From positions 177,001 through 241,000 of the forward strand of contig JAIFAC010000029.1 of the NCBI GenBank assembly GCA_026545765.1: a DNA stretch of 64,000 nucleotides. The letters are read 5' to 3'. Position 1 is the stretch's first letter; every line of letters starts with the position of its first letter. The stretch is from Plantago major. Lineage: Eukaryota > Streptophyta > Magnoliopsida > Lamiales > Plantaginaceae. Position numbers and translations under genes: made by a program. Positions 1-12,608 of the stretch are shown here, one piece after another. The notes under the pieces were generated by a model, which had not been told where the DNA came from, searched no databases, and saw only the letters and a program-made list of their open reading frames with translations.

Positions 1-870
1 AATCGTAGTTGAATCGACAAGGATTTCTTTGCATAATTCTTAGCGAGAATTAGACGGATTAGAGAGTTTTTGCGAGAAGATTAGGAATGTTTTGCTATTT
101 TCGTGCAGTAATTTGTATTAAGCAAAAGTGTTTTCTTTGCCAAATCTGCCTTTATATAGCAATGCAAGTACATGCGTCTGAGATGAATTTATGTATATTA
201 CTCGTAGTTACGCGGCGTGGTGAAAAGGCATTATTGCATTTAATGCAAGTGGGGTTAGTTACTTGTTCTTGCTTGAGTGGGCTATTGTGGGCGCATCTCG
301 ATGGTTGAATTACAAGCGTTTCTCTTGAAGGGTTGAGATTGAGTCTCGGATCGATGATATCGATCAACACATGTAATTGTACCCATTAATGTAATTTGTC
401 ACAAATCCTAAGTATCTTTCAACTTCTCGAAACACGTAACTAGTGGACAAGTGGATTGAGAGATCATTAATTGATAAATCCGATTACTTGTTTGAAATAT
501 TTCTGAAAGGAAAGTTTCAACCAAAGAGATATTTGACTTGATAGGAATTGACTTTTTGGTCAAACTATTCTTTTTGTGTTCCCCGACTTAGATGTCTCAT
601 GGTTTACGAATACCCATTTTGAGACCTCTTCTCGTGCCTTTTCTGATACAATGCCTATGATATTTGAATACCGTTTCAAGTATCTTTACGAGATAACAAA
701 TTATCGAAGTTTCGACAATGAGTTCCTATCTCGAGTTTCTTCCATTTCTTATGTATCTCGAAACACGTAGACTCTTTTAATGGTTACATGAGTTCCGTCT
801 TAGAAACCAATTAACACCCTTGGAGCCTTTGTTTGACTTATCAATAAAAAGTCTCATGGTGTGAGTTCTT
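1..870 (-). repeat. Sirevirus-like non-coding segment
   Basis: There is no convincing gene here. On the minus strand it resembles 20930-21400: both share an alternating region with a TGCATTTAATGCA-like stretch, the phrase GATATCGATCAACA and a GAGTTTTTGCG block in the same order. In the second copy this segment lies just upstream of a minus-strand ATG (near 20922) that begins an unidentified ORF. The matching ORF of this copy would therefore lie left of the window. It is most likely internal leader or spacer DNA of a copia element. The small ORFs at 87-308 and 576-770 look like chance. Confidence 0.4.
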
Positions 871-876
871 CATCAA

Positions 877-2637
877 TTACATAGTGATTTCCTTCTGTTT
901 TGCAATCATGACTACTTTCCTTGAATCATTGTCAACCAATTTGCATAGGTTTGACTTGATCTTTAATAAGTACCCTTGGTCTGCCAATTGACTCATGCTT
1001 GGAAGATTATATTTCAATCCCTCTACATGTAGTACTCCAGTGATTGTAAAAGCTCCAAGCTTTAGATCGCCAAAACCTATGGTTGGATTTTCATCTCCTC
1101 CAACAAATCTAATAATTGGTCCTTTATTACACTCTCTGTAGTTGACTAGATTTTCTTTATTTCCTGTCATGTGCTTCCCACATCCACTATCAAAATGCCA
1201 CTTCGGGTTCTTCCTCAGAGTGTTCTGCACAAAATAGGAAACATGGAGTTTGGCTCTCATTCCAACAATGGAACCTTCTGGACTAATGAATCTCCCTATA
1301 GGAATCCATTTCTGAATGAACTTCCTTGGGGGCATTCTTTTGTCTTACTGGAACATAAGGAGGAATTTTAGGTAAATGACTAGTGTCACTATCATTTAAA
1401 ACGATTTTCCTCCTTGGAGTGTTCCTTGGTGCTCCTTTTGGTGCTTTCAGATACCTGTCAAGTTGCTGAGTCGACTTTTCAGCGAACTTGTCTTTCCTTC
1501 TCAGATTCCTTCTAGCCAGCATTGAGTGGTCGTAGCTTGTTTTCTTCCACTTGGCGATTTCTATATGCAATCTGGCATTCATCCATCGTTCTTGATCTTG
1601 TTTATATTGCTGAGCAAGTATCTTTCCGATGGCTTTGTAGCCAATGCCATTTCGAGCACCTTTTGCTTTCTGAGATCTTTTCTCAGCAGCTTCACTAATC
1701 TCTGGATCATTATTTCTTCCGAAAAACGGTACATTAGGAAAATCGCCAGCTCCTACAAATTTTCCTTTCCTAGAGACATAGCAATGTGGGTGATTGCACT
1801 TTTTAGTGCATGGTTTCTTTTCAGAAAACTTTTCCACAGTTTTCTAGGGTACTTGTTTTTCCCTCAAAGGTTTGGTCACAACAACTTTACCTTTTTCAGC
1901 AACCTTAGCTTTCTGACTAATACTATAGGTTGTTTGGGAACCACTTTGTTGACCACTAACAAACGTCAACCTTTCATCACTCTTTTTCAGAGGAGTAGAA
2001 TTGCTTGTTTGTGTGTCAAGCCCAATTCCTCCCTTTTCTGAAGGATCTCTTAGGTAAGAGTGTACTTCAGTGAGAGTGTCACTTGCTTTGGCATAGGATT
2101 GGAAAGATAACTCTTTCTTCTTTAGTTCCTCATTCTCATAAAGAAGGTTTTCACACTTCTTCTGGAGCAACTCCATAGCCTCAGAATGCAACTTTCTGGT
2201 CTCGTCTATCTGAGCTTTTAGGAATGCATTTTTGCATCCTTAGTGTCAAAATGCCGTGGTAAATGTGAACACTAAGCTTTCAAGAGACTCTTTTTACATT
2301 TCAAGAATTTTGGTTCTAGATCGAGCAACGAGAATTCTCTTTCATAAAGATCTAACTCCCTTATGAGATGCTCTAGATCCTTGATTCCTTCCTCATCACT
2401 CTCATAATTAATGAAGCGTGAAATGTTGGTTACCTCATCATCAGCCATAAGACATGGCTCAAGGTTAGAGTAATCTAGGTAGATTTCCTTAGCAACTCGA
2501 CACATTTCATTCTTCCTTTGACCAAAGTCAAATACTTCGTGAGTGTAGGCACACAATTCTGGTGACGGTAGCTTTGACTCATCAGAATCGTCGTCGTCAG
2601 AATCTGAATCAAGATCAAATGCATCCAGTTGTGCCAA
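877..2637 (-). pseudogene. Ty1/copia gag-protease fragment (broken)
   Basis: Four minus-strand reading frames follow each other: 2637-2272 (acidic, Asp/Ser-rich), 2191-1844 (a coiled-coil-like stretch with EELKKKE), 1837-1283 (basic, with a Cys/His cluster CTKKCNHPHC) and 1335-877. The last contains KWHFDSGCGKHMTG, the hallmark of the copia aspartic protease (catalytic Asp in DSG), followed by a region leading toward GAG-pre-integrase. In the family, gag packages the RNA and the protease processes the polyprotein. The frames are separated by stops and shifts, and no integrase or reverse transcriptase follows, so the copy cannot encode a working polyprotein. The coiled-coil gag and the neighbouring LTR style suggest the Sirevirus lineage; that assignment is an inference. 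Confidence 0.75.
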
Positions 2638-2639
2638 CA

Positions 2640-2950
2640 GAACTATGCATGCTGTCTAAGGCTGTGCACGTCGCTATCAGAAACTCCAAGCCTTTCAGAA
2701 ACTAAGGAAAACATATTTTCTTCCAGAAACATTATTTTCACTAAGGTATCTTTTGCATATGGTTTCTGAGGCACAATTCCTTAGTCTTCGGTAATCTTGT
2801 GCAGTTTTGATATCTTCAGATAGTTGAGCTCTTTCTGCTGGATGCCTTGTTCTTGGTCTTCTTGAAAGATATAAAAATTACATTCAGAGACCTAACATCG
2901 TATACAAGATTTACTAGACTAATCATACTAAGTATACTTCCTCTTTTACA
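2640..2950 (-). repeat. Copia (Sirevirus-like) LTR fragment
   Basis: This segment shares ordered words with 15400-15600 (CTTGTGCA, ATCTTCAGA, TCTTCTTGAAA, AAAAATTACA, ACTAATCATA, TTTTACAATGTT). In the second copy these lie inside an LTR next to a clear polypurine tract. Here the LTR is truncated: similarity stops near 2950, and gag-like coding begins directly at 2637. Confidence 0.5.
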
Positions 2951-4546
2951 ATGTTGACTTTCCTAAACGAGTTGACTTTCCTAAGCTTACATAATGAAAG
3001 GACCATCTCATTAAATCCATTCCATTGCCTAACCTAATGAATTTTTCTTCTTCACCTCACAACCTCCATAATCAACCCCTCAACCCCCAATACATACGTC
3101 ACCCTCATGACCTCACCGTCATAGCCCATAATCTATGTCCCTTCGATAAAAACTTCTTCCATGTTCTATTCTCGTACACGGAATATGGGTTTGGGGAGTA
3201 AGATGTCGATGGCGGATTGAGCTAGCGAAAAAGAAATCATGGACTAACGAGAAAATCAAGGTGGTGGTGATCTAATCTTCACGGAAGGAATAATCTTGTT
3301 GTGATGAAGATCAAGTGTGACATTGGTGAATTGAGTACTTCGTGGGGTGAAGATTTGAGGTAAGAGTACTTATCACGCATTTGATATAATTAATGGAATT
3401 GGGCTTGGTAATTAAAGGAAATTAGATGGTGATTATTTGTGCATGGTGATGGGTAGTGATAATTAGATGGATTAGGAGATTAATTATGTTGACTTGATGA
3501 GTTGGTAGCAATAGTATTTAATTACTATTGCATTACAAATTGATGGATGGACTATATATGTTGTGTTCGAGAGTTCTGCCTATGTAATTAAGGAGTTGAT
3601 TGACTTAGTAATTATTGGTAATTAGATGGTCACTTTTTGGACAACATGTGAGTTGATACTATATACTTACGGATGCGGATATTGGAATTGACAACTTGGT
3701 GACGGATTGATGTTAAGAGGTTTAACTATCTATGTTGGACAAGATCAAGTTGACATGAAAATCTTGGAGAAGCTACTAGACGATTATAGTTGGACCCGAG
3801 GTAAGGGTTTCTTTGACACTTTTGCTCTTATTTTATATTATAATATATATATATAGTTTTAATGTTTGATATACAACTTATGGTTATTATATCAAGATAT
3901 TAGAATTGGTATAATAATCTATTTGAAAGGATCAAGTATGTGAATACCCAAAACGTATTTTATGATGTGTGAAACGATTTTGTACAAGTGAAACGATTTT
4001 GTACAAGTGCATGGATAAATGTTATGTTTGAGCTCTCAGTTGTGACTATGAAATGTTATGTGCCCTTCGGGGAATTTGTCTGGCTGGACTACTCCCTTAT
4101 GTTATGTTACCCCTTTGGTAGGGGATTCTGTTTATGTTATGTGAGCCGACCTCTGTGCCGGACTTATACTAGTGGCCATAGGATCATGTATGATTGAGCG
4201 AAATATTCGTTTGTTATGCCATGCAACTTTTGTATATGTGATGATTATGGTGTGTGTATATATATGTATCTTTGAAACTTTGCTTGATCCGGTAGAAGTG
4301 TCAATGAGGCTCACCCTTACCCACCCCTTTCAGATATTTAGTGAATTGACATTGGTTGATGGTACAGTGGAGTTGCACCCGGTAGACAGATGATGGATTT
4401 GTGAAGATTATTTAGTAGTTGTTGCGTACTCTGAGATTTGTATTTTGTCGATGATTTGTCTTTGTTGGATTTGTTGATATGTATTGAGGACTTGTAATTA
4501 TTGTTGTTTATAGGATTTTAGATGCTCGATTGTACCCTTTGTTGAG
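2951..4546. repeat. Non-coding repeat DNA, possible Ty3 LTR
   Basis: No ORF of substance is present. The end of the segment (GAGGCTCACCCTTACCCACCCC near 4309 and what follows) has the look of plant Ty3 chromovirus LTR sequence, but I found no paired repeat in the window. An AT run lies at about 3841-3856. The segment ends at the insertion point of the next LTR element. Confidence 0.25.
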
Positions 4547-5898
4547 TGATGAGCTCAAATTATACTCTAAAATAACTTAAGAGAATAAAATTGTAGTTGT
4601 AGACTACGTCTAACTTTCGATATCGTTCTCTAGGAAATTAATCAAGCTATGACGATTGAGAATGAATAATTGTTAAGTGAAAGCAGTTGGTTTGAATGTT
4701 GTTATACCCTTAAACTAGATTAACGTAAGGTAAATAGATAGATTTAAACATAGAGAAAGCGAACACGGTAGTGATGATCGATTATGCTAATTAGATCTAT
4801 AGTAATATGCATACTTGTCACCACGGTTCTCATGCAATCAATCAATCGATTTAACCAAGTTGTTCTTTGAAGAAATCGAATAAGAGAAATCGTCGGGTTT
4901 GTCGGAATGGCGATTCTTAACCAAAACAAATTAGAATATTTCAATTGACTTATTGGATTGAAGGTTTCTGAATATATCAAACTAAGACAAACCTATATGA
5001 ATGATTGAAGAACCTTAGAGCGAATATGCATAATCTTCACATACTACCGTATTCAAAGGTGTTTAGCTACTCATACTTGAGAATTGCATGCAAAGATTCA
5101 TGGTAATGATCATATGAAACATAGATGAGATACTTGCATGCAATAACATGCAATTCAATCAATAGAGATAAAAACGAATTATGCGGAAGAAAGCGATAAC
5201 AATAATCCGATGTATAGAATCAATGAATAACCAACCTCAAAGATGTCTCAATTGCAATATGCGAATCTAGGAGCTTTTTCCTATGCATATCTAGGGTAAA
5301 AGTAGTTATACTGCGATTATGGTGAAAGAAATCTATTTAAAGGAGAAAAAACGAGTAGAATCCTAGCGAAATTCGACCAGAAAATCGCCCACAAATAAGC
5401 TCTGGGAACTCTACTTGGTAGCGCCTAAATGTCTCGCCGGCGAAGATGCTTTCTGACAGTTAACTTGCGATGTCTGTATCTTTTTCTTCATGAAGAATAT
5501 GGCTACGATTTTGTCACGAAAGTTATAGCCCTTTGAATTATCTTTCCATGGCCAACGAGATCAGGTAAATAGGACTTCATATGAGATAGTTATGTCCAAA
5601 ATGGCTAGACTGCTCCATAAATCATCACTTTTGCAAGTCACGCTAAAATGCCTCTCAATTCTTCGTCCGAACTCCGAATCCACTTCCGTCTTCGCCCAGT
5701 TACTCTTCATTCAGAGATATATAACGAATGTCTTCACTCCGAATTTCACCTTCGGGACCAAATAACACAAAAAATCCTACAAAACACAAACAAAGTACCA
5801 AAGCATAAAAGCATTACAAAACACTATAAAACTAAGGTCAAAGACTAACAAAAGACCGCTAAAAGGACCAAATGAGGCGTTAGAATATTGTCTCATCA
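4547..5898 (-). repeat. 3' LTR (left copy)
   Basis: It runs from TGATGAGCTCAAATTA to TTGTCTCATCA and aligns along its whole length with 10293-11619. Shared blocks include GAGCTCAAATTATACTC at the start and GACCAAATGAGGCGTTAG near the end. Confidence 0.9.
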
Positions 5899-5920
5899 AA
5901 ATCTAAGCCCGAACCTTTGC
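5899..5920 (-). other. Probable polypurine tract (decayed)
   Basis: Read on the minus strand, the bases next to the 3' LTR are GGTTCGGGCTTAGATTT, preceded by GACCAGCAAA. This is the position and style of the Tat/Athila polypurine tract, but it is no longer a clean purine run. Confidence 0.4.
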
Positions 5921-8379
5921 TGGTCATCGAGCAAACACACAACCTAAACAAACTAGACTCAAGACACAAAATAAAAACAAACCAAAATTGAACTTCCAAG
6001 TGACGAATCTACCATTGAAAACAATAAATTCACAAGATGCAAAAGTTTTGTAATCAACTAACCTTGGTAGAATAGTGCAAAGAAAATCAAACAAGAATGT
6101 TTCTCAAGTAAATAACACTTAAGTCTACCTCAGATCCCTCACAAATGAATCCTGCAACTAACTCTCACAGTCCTGGAAGTGTCCAGTATGGGTAAACACT
6201 CAAGAATACAAAGAGAAAGGAAGGTGACTTTCATCACAAAAATACCTCAAATACCTCATGCATTGTACTAAATCAGTTAAATCAGAAGGGACTTTTTTCA
6301 CAGCTCTATAAACAAATAGCAAAGGACATGTAAGAACAGCGATTCTCTCTCTTTTCTCTTTTATCACTTATTTTTCCGCATAGTTCTTTTTGCGGTCTTA
6401 TAATTGACCCATATGCTTATTTTTTGGACTCTCAATTTTTTGGTAGTGTACATTTTTGCGAAAGTCCGCACTTTTGTGCGTCTTTGGTTTAGTATATACG
6501 CCATCAACCCTCACGGACATATGGCTTTTTAGGACCACGTCGATTACGTGGGTAGTATCAAACGTGCCCAACCGACTAACGGTGACATAAATGCCATAGA
6601 TACACTCAGACTTATATTATTATTATTTTTGGAGAGAACAAAGCCACAAAAAATCGAACAAATCTGACACATTAACTTCTTCCCAAACTGTTCTTTGAGC
6701 AGGTTTAATAAACAAATAATAATGAAAATCATGCCGTTCGTCATATTTAACACACAAAGTACACATGAGAATGATGAGGCGCAAACAAGGGAGTTTGCAC
6801 TTCCGAGGTAAATCACACGGTCTTAGGTACAATATTTTTCATCGGCTAGGCTTCTCACAGCTTTTTGGACCAAGGAGCTACACAAACTTATTATTTACAA
6901 GAGAAACATACTTATAAGATTTTAAATCCACTAAACTACTTCCAGTTAAATATCATACAAAACATAAGCAGCAAGCAAATTTATCATCTACAATAGATAT
7001 TCGACTTGGAAGAATAACTCAGACTCACGAAAGACTCTAGAAACATAAGTAAAATAGCAGGAAACAATGTACGAGACAACATAAGCTCATGATACAGTCG
7101 ACAACACGATAACATCCCCAAACCAACACAATTGCTAATCCCTAGCAATGAATAGTGTAAGAGAAAACGACTGTATAGAATGACTAACCATAGTGATGTC
7201 TCCGAAGGTGGAATAAAGCTAATCTAGAAGTGCCTCCACCGAAGCGTTGCTCCCAGAAATCCTATTGTGCCTTCCATAGTTTGGCCTGCTGCTCCAAGCA
7301 CTCAATCTCACACTACTCTCTAGCATCTACTCTCCTGTCTCGCTCCTCCTGCTGCTGGTACCTATATTCTACTAGACATATTGCCTGCAAAAACGGTGTA
7401 AGAGATAGTAATATGGGAGAAGAGTAAGATTACTACTTCCCCAAACCAAAACAAGATCATCAATCAGAAGCAGGGGAATACAAAAATATCCCCAAACCAA
7501 TTCAATACTCCATATCAAAACTCGATTCAATCATTAAGATCACAATCATAAGAAAGGTCATAAGCAATGCAAAATAGGTACAATGTGGCATAATTTTGAG
7601 TGGGGTGCAATTGAACAATCAAACAAGTGAATCCAAAAGCAAGAAGCAATCAAACATATAGTATCATGAAATCAACCCACAAGAAAATAATTAGGAACTA
7701 ACGACGATCAACCAAGTAAATCAAGTAAATCTAAAATTAATGGAAGAAAGAAGTTTTCAAGCCAAAGTACCTTTAATTAGCAAAAGAGTGGTGTAAGAAA
7801 CTTGAAAATGGGAAATAATCAAAGGATGAGAAGAAGAAAAGAGCAATTTTTTATTTTTATTTTACTCTACATGGCGAGATTTCTTTATCAGATATATTTA
7901 TAATCGCGAGTTCTCGCCATGGCGAAGAATAAATCTAAATCGTGGCGGAAACTTCTGAGAGAAACCTTTGGAAAAAAAGCAGGACTCTCGCCCGCGAAGC
8001 AAAAGGCTTCGCATGGCAAACTTCTGAATGCGAATAGGATAAGGGAGGCCACCTCGCCGCGGCGAGCAAGATGCTTCGCCGCAGCGAGAGTGAATTTTTC
8101 GCAAAAAATTCACTTGCACTAGTTCAACCTCGTCAAGATCGAAACTCAAGCCTCGGCTAGAGTTTACGAGTTTCCTCGTATGAGTGCAAAGGTCCCACCT
8201 TCCGGAGAACCAACTAAACTAAAAACAAGCAAACCACAAAAACAAATAGTCTAACAATACGAAATAACAAGCAAGTGTACGGAATGAAAATTAGTCTAAA
8301 TGAATGAAAAACAAAAGGGGCATTTGTTTAGAGTCGTTAGCTCGACTGCTTCCACTCTAGGGTCAATGGAGCTTGATTC
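5921..8379 (-). other. Internal non-coding part of the Ty3 element
   Basis: This stretch lies downstream of the protease and holds only short chance ORFs (for example 6544-6816 and 7230-7427). I see none of the reverse transcriptase, RNase H or integrase motifs. A GC-rich patch at 7905-8095 repeats GGCGAAG/CTTCGCC words, which also occur once in each LTR (near 5440 and 11170). This matches a non-autonomous element or a deletion of pol. Confidence 0.5.
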
Positions 8380-8790
8380 TTAGGTTGGGCGACTCTTTTT
8401 TCCTTGTTGATAAGTATGAGTGTAGAGTGGCCCGGTGTGCGCACCTATGTATGTCTTCATATGAAATTGGGCAACAGTATATGGTATATTAGCGGCTTGC
8501 AACTCACGTTGCATGCCATGTACCTCAAAGGTCCAGGTGCGATCGTGAAGATTAAAAATCATGCGCGTGGATTTGATGAAGGGGCGCCCCAAAAGCAGTA
8601 TATCCTTCTCCATGTCTTTCCCCTTCACCCTGGATGAGTCCACAATCACGAAATCTGTCATAACCACAACACCGTCCAGTGTAACCAGAACATCTTCAAC
8701 TATACCCATACACCTGCTCCTCGTTCCATTAGCTAGCAAAACGAAGCATCTACGAGGCTCTAGTCCTTTTAAGTTAAGCTCCTCGTAAGT
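8380..8790 (-). pseudogene. Ty3 retroviral-type aspartic protease remnant
   Basis: The 119-residue minus-strand frame contains GIVEDVLVTLDG, then DFVIVD and ILLLGRPFIKSTRMIF. This order matches the C-terminal half of the Tat/Athila protease domain (the GIxEDVLV and LGRPFL motifs). The catalytic Asp region should lie just upstream, at about 8740-8790, where the frame is interrupted. In the family this enzyme cuts the gag-pol polyprotein. This copy is broken and unlikely to be active. Gag remains continue upstream to about 10200. Confidence 0.8.
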
Positions 8791-8797
8791 AGCAAAG

Positions 8798-10200
8798 TCA
8801 GATTACGAAGCCCCACAATACAATAACAGTCACCTCTGACGAGTTACCAATACCGACAACCAAGTCAAAATTCTCTGAATCACTGACACTGTTTTCTAGC
8901 TTTTGAATTACAGGAGTAGTGGGATCCACAGTATAGTGAATCGGTTCCACATTCGCCTTCTCTACTGGAATTGCAGAACCATGTGTGACCACATTCATCT
9001 CCTTTTTGTCAACTCTCACTTCTACTGGCTCCTCAAGCTGATCAGTGCAAGTAGCAAGAACATATTTCACTTTTCCTGGCTCATCAAAAGTGACTTGACT
9101 AGGGGTTTGCGGTCCTTTGGAGACTTACCATACATCTTTGCTCCATGTGACTCAATAGATCCCCAGGGTCCTTTCTAATAGCTTTTGTGCCTTCTCAATG
9201 TCGTCGAACCGCTGATCTTCCTGCTCTGAATTTCCTTTGCCTCATTCCAGAACCTCTCGGATCGCTCTATGTAGTTCCTGATTTCCTGATCAGAGCTTCC
9301 TTGCCAGCTTCCACTCTGTATTGTTCATACCTAGTTGACTATCTTGGGAGTCGGTTTTGCATTAATTATCTCTGGAATCTTACATATGTTAGCTCTATGC
9401 CCAAGGTTACCCCAGAGACTACATTGCTCATCCATCTGTGTGCCTGAGGTAGAGATAGTGCCAAGCATCCTCATCTCTCGATTTGATCCATAAAATCGCA
9501 ATCTCTAGCCCACAGTACTTCCACAGTTCTAACCATACCCTTGAGGCCGACTCGCCCCTCGATTTGAGAAACAAGCTTATCAAATGCTTCATTCAGGCGA
9601 GGAGGTGCGTAAGGATGGTCCCATCAGCGATCATGTCGACCATATTACAGGCTTCCCAATCTAAGCCCTCATAAAACACGATACAAAGATCCATCAGGAC
9701 ATCTTGTGGTGGGGAGCCTTGAGAGAAAGATTCAAAAACCGTTCCCTTGCCTCATAGAAACTCTCCTCACTCATACTGCATAAACTTAATCTGGAGATGG
9801 AGTCGCCTCGTCTTCTCAACAGGATAAAACTTGTTCATCAAAGGCATATCTGAGCATCCCAGTAAGAAAAGATCCCTCGGACTAGTTGAAGCAGTTCTTA
9901 GCCTTATCACGCATGCGAATGGGAAGACCTTCTTCTGATCTCATCATCAGGTGATAATTCCACATGCGATTAGCGAATTCTAGATATCAACCCCTCAAAT
10001 TCCTTGAAGCGAATGACATCCTCATTATCCTTTCCGTAGTATTTAGGCGGTCGTGAAAGTGATGAGGTTTAATTTCCATGTTCTGGCATCATTAGGCGAA
10101 CAATTTGACTTTCGACTTTTATCTGCTTGGTGCATTTAAGCCCCATATGTCGGTGAGCCATGAATCTTCTTGATAACTTTGTTGTTAAGCGCCTTGAAAG
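8798..10200 (-). pseudogene. Ty3 (Tat/Athila) gag remnant
   Basis: On the minus strand, short frames with stops and shifts read through gag-like sequence. Near 10150 there is a likely start (MAHRHMGLK). Near 9900-9700 a block resembles the Retrotrans_gag core: a leucine-rich segment, then KTRRLHLQIKFMQYEE and SFYEARERFL. The frame 9070-8798 is the acidic linker between gag and protease. At least four stops or shifts break it, so no full gag can be made. Confidence 0.6.
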
Positions 10201-10267
10201 ATTCTTAGTTTACGTAAGTGCACTAAAACTTGAGTTCAAAAAAAAAAATCACCTCAAGCCTTGGTAG

Positions 10268-10292
10268 GAATTAATTCCCGGCGGTGTCAAAT
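10268..10292 (-). other. Degenerate primer-binding site
   Basis: The minus strand next to the 5' LTR reads TTTGACACCGCCGGGAA. This is close to the TGGCGCCGTTGCCGGGGA-type site used by Tat/Athila elements, with several changes. Its position directly inside the LTR supports both the orientation and the family call. Confidence 0.5.
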
Positions 10293-11619
10293 TATTGAGC
10301 TCAAATTATACTCTAAAATAACTTAAGAGAATAAGCTGTAGTTGTAGACTAAGCTAACTTCGATATCGTTCTCTAGGAATTAATCAAGCTATACAGCGAT
10401 TGAGAATGAACAATTGTTAGTGAGAAAGCAGTTGGTTTGAATGTTGTTATACCCTTAAACTAGATTAACGTAAGGTAAATAGATAGATTTAAACAAAGAG
10501 AGAAAGCGAACACGGTAGTGATGATCCGATTATGCTAATTTGATCTAGAGTAATATTCATACTAGTTACGGTTGGTGTCAAATCAATCAATCGATTTAAC
10601 CAAGTTGTTATTTGAAGAAATCGAATAAGAGAAATCATCGGGTTTATCGGGACGATTCTTAACCAAAACAAATTAGAATATTTCAATTGACTTATTCGAT
10701 TGAAGGTTTTACGAATATATCAAACTAAGACAAACCTATATGAATGATTGAACGAATATGCATAATTTTCACATACTACCGTATTCAAAGGTGTTTAGCT
10801 ACTCATACTTGAGAATTGCATGCAAAGATTCATGGTAATGATCATATGAAACATAGATGAGAAACTCGCATGCAATAACATACAATTCAATCAATAGAGA
10901 TAAAGAGCGAATTGTAAAGAAGAAAGCGATAGAGAAATCAATACGATAATCCGATGTATAGAATCGATGAATAACCAACCTCCAAAGATGTCTCAATTGC
11001 AATGTCTGAATCTAGGAGCTTTTTCCTATGCATATCTAGGGTAAAAGGAAGTAATGGTGAAATAAATCTATTTAAAGGAGAAAAAACGAGTAGAATCCTA
11101 GCGAATTACGACGGAAAAAAATTGACAAATAAGCTCTAGGGAACTCTACTTGTGGCGCGCCTAAATGTCTCGCTTGGCGAAGATGCTTCGACGATCAACT
11201 TTCAATGTTTGTATCTTTTTTTCAGGAAGAATTTGGCTATGATTTTGGCGAAAGTTTTAGCCCTTTGAATTATCTTTCCATAGTCACCGAGTCGTAAATC
11301 GGACTTCATATGAGATAGTTATGTACAAAATGTCTTAGGCGCTCCGTTAATCATTACTTTTGCAAGTCATGCTAAGCGCCTCTCAATTCTTCGTCCGAAC
11401 TCCGAATCCACTTCGTCTTTGCCCAATTACTCTTCATTCAAAGATCTATAACCAATGTCTTCACTCGAATTTCACCTTGAGGCCAAATAACACAAAAATC
11501 CTACAAACACAAACAAAGTACGAAAGCATAAAAGCGTACAAAAACACTATAAAACTAAGGTCAAAGACTAACAAAGACCGCTAAAGGACCAAATGAGGCG
11601 TTAGAATATTGTCTCATCA
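10293..11619 (-). repeat. 5' LTR (right copy)
   Basis: It starts near TATTGAGCTCAAATTA (first bases diverged from TGATGAG) and ends GTCTCATCA. It is about 1327 bases long against 1352 in the left copy, the difference being many small indels. It is followed directly by the target duplication TTGAG. Confidence 0.9.
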
Positions 11620-12608
11620 TTGAGATTTAAGGAAGGCCGTCTTGGTGTGAGCCCATCTCACGATGAAGCGGTCGGTCGGTAAAGTTTTGGTTTTGCGTGA
11701 CGGTGAATCCCTCTTGTAGATTTTGGGTATGAAAATGATTGCTAAAGAATTGAACTACAAGCGATTCGCAAGATTCAACAAACAGTGAAACTATGTAATT
11801 TCATCCAAAAGATCCTATACTAGGCTGCGGTTCCTAAATTCTTACCACCGACCTATTGGATGACTAACTCATGACCCATCATGTTCCATACATCGACATG
11901 CAATCGTATACACAAATCCAATTAATAATGAAAATCTACCTATTAAGCAAAAGAAGTTTAGAGGAGTCATAAGGTGAATTACGGTGGTAAGGCTGAAAGC
12001 GTATGCGGGAGGTGCGAGTTGAACCAGCATCGTCAATTATTGAAAGGGTTATAAGGTGGTTGAAGCGAGGTTATATGGTGGTTGAAGTGGTAATTGAGCT
12101 CTTGTAATATATTAGCTTATTCAAAAAAAAAAAAAGCAAAGAAGTTTAGTCGGTTACCAAATGGTCACGGTTTGATTCCACGGATGAAAAGCTTGATTGA
12201 AAATCTAGGGTTCTTGAAGAGAAAAGTAAAGGGAATTTCAAATGGGAAATTACAATGGAATGAAGTTTGATCTAAAATGAAGCATGAAATTAGAATATAA
12301 AAAAGCAGATCTGGCGTTACGAGAAGTCGGACGAGGCGATCGCGGGCCTTGGCATCCGGGCATCTTTGTCCATCCTTGACCCGTTTGGCATCCGGGCACC
12401 TTGGCACCTATTTAGAGTCTTGGAGCTTGTGATCTCCGACATAGTGCATAGAAATGCAGCGTTTGACTTCTTTTCTTCATGAAAGTACTAAAACACAGAA
12501 TCAGGTGAAACACACAAACACAAGAAACAACACAAAATATATACAAAAAACACATTTAACTAATAAAAGGGTAAAAAAGGTTAAATGAGGTGTCAAATCG
12601 CCTCATCA
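11620..12608 (-). repeat. Solo LTR of a second Ty3 family, split by the 7 kb element
   Basis: The segment begins TGAGATTTAAGG (11621) and ends GCCTCATCA (12608), the TG...CA pattern of this LTR type, and carries phrases typical of Tat/Athila LTRs (GGTCCTAT-like and CTAGGCTGCGGTTCC blocks near 11815-11835). The first four bases TGAG also occur at 4543-4546, so the 7 kb element appears to have inserted four bases into this LTR. The flanks TTTGT (4538-4542) and CTTGT (12609-12613) look like its own 5-base target duplication with one change. No gag or pol belongs to it here. The strand is assigned by analogy with its neighbour. Confidence 0.55.

Larger units (their letters stand above)
4547..11619 (-). 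mobile_element. LTR retrotransposon, Ty3 Tat/Athila-like, gag-protease only
   Basis: Two direct repeats of about 1.35 kb (4547-5898 and 10293-11619) bound this element. It is flanked by an exact 5-base target duplication TTGAG (4542-4546 and 11620-11624). The left LTR begins TGATGAG and the right LTR ends CTCATCA, giving the usual TG...CA termini. Gag and protease remains read on the minus strand, so the right LTR is the 5' one. About 2.4 kb between the protease and the 3' LTR shows no reverse transcriptase or integrase that I can recognise. The LTRs differ by many substitutions and small indels, so the insertion is old. The absence of pol suggests a non-autonomous element mobilised in trans. 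Confidence 0.88.
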
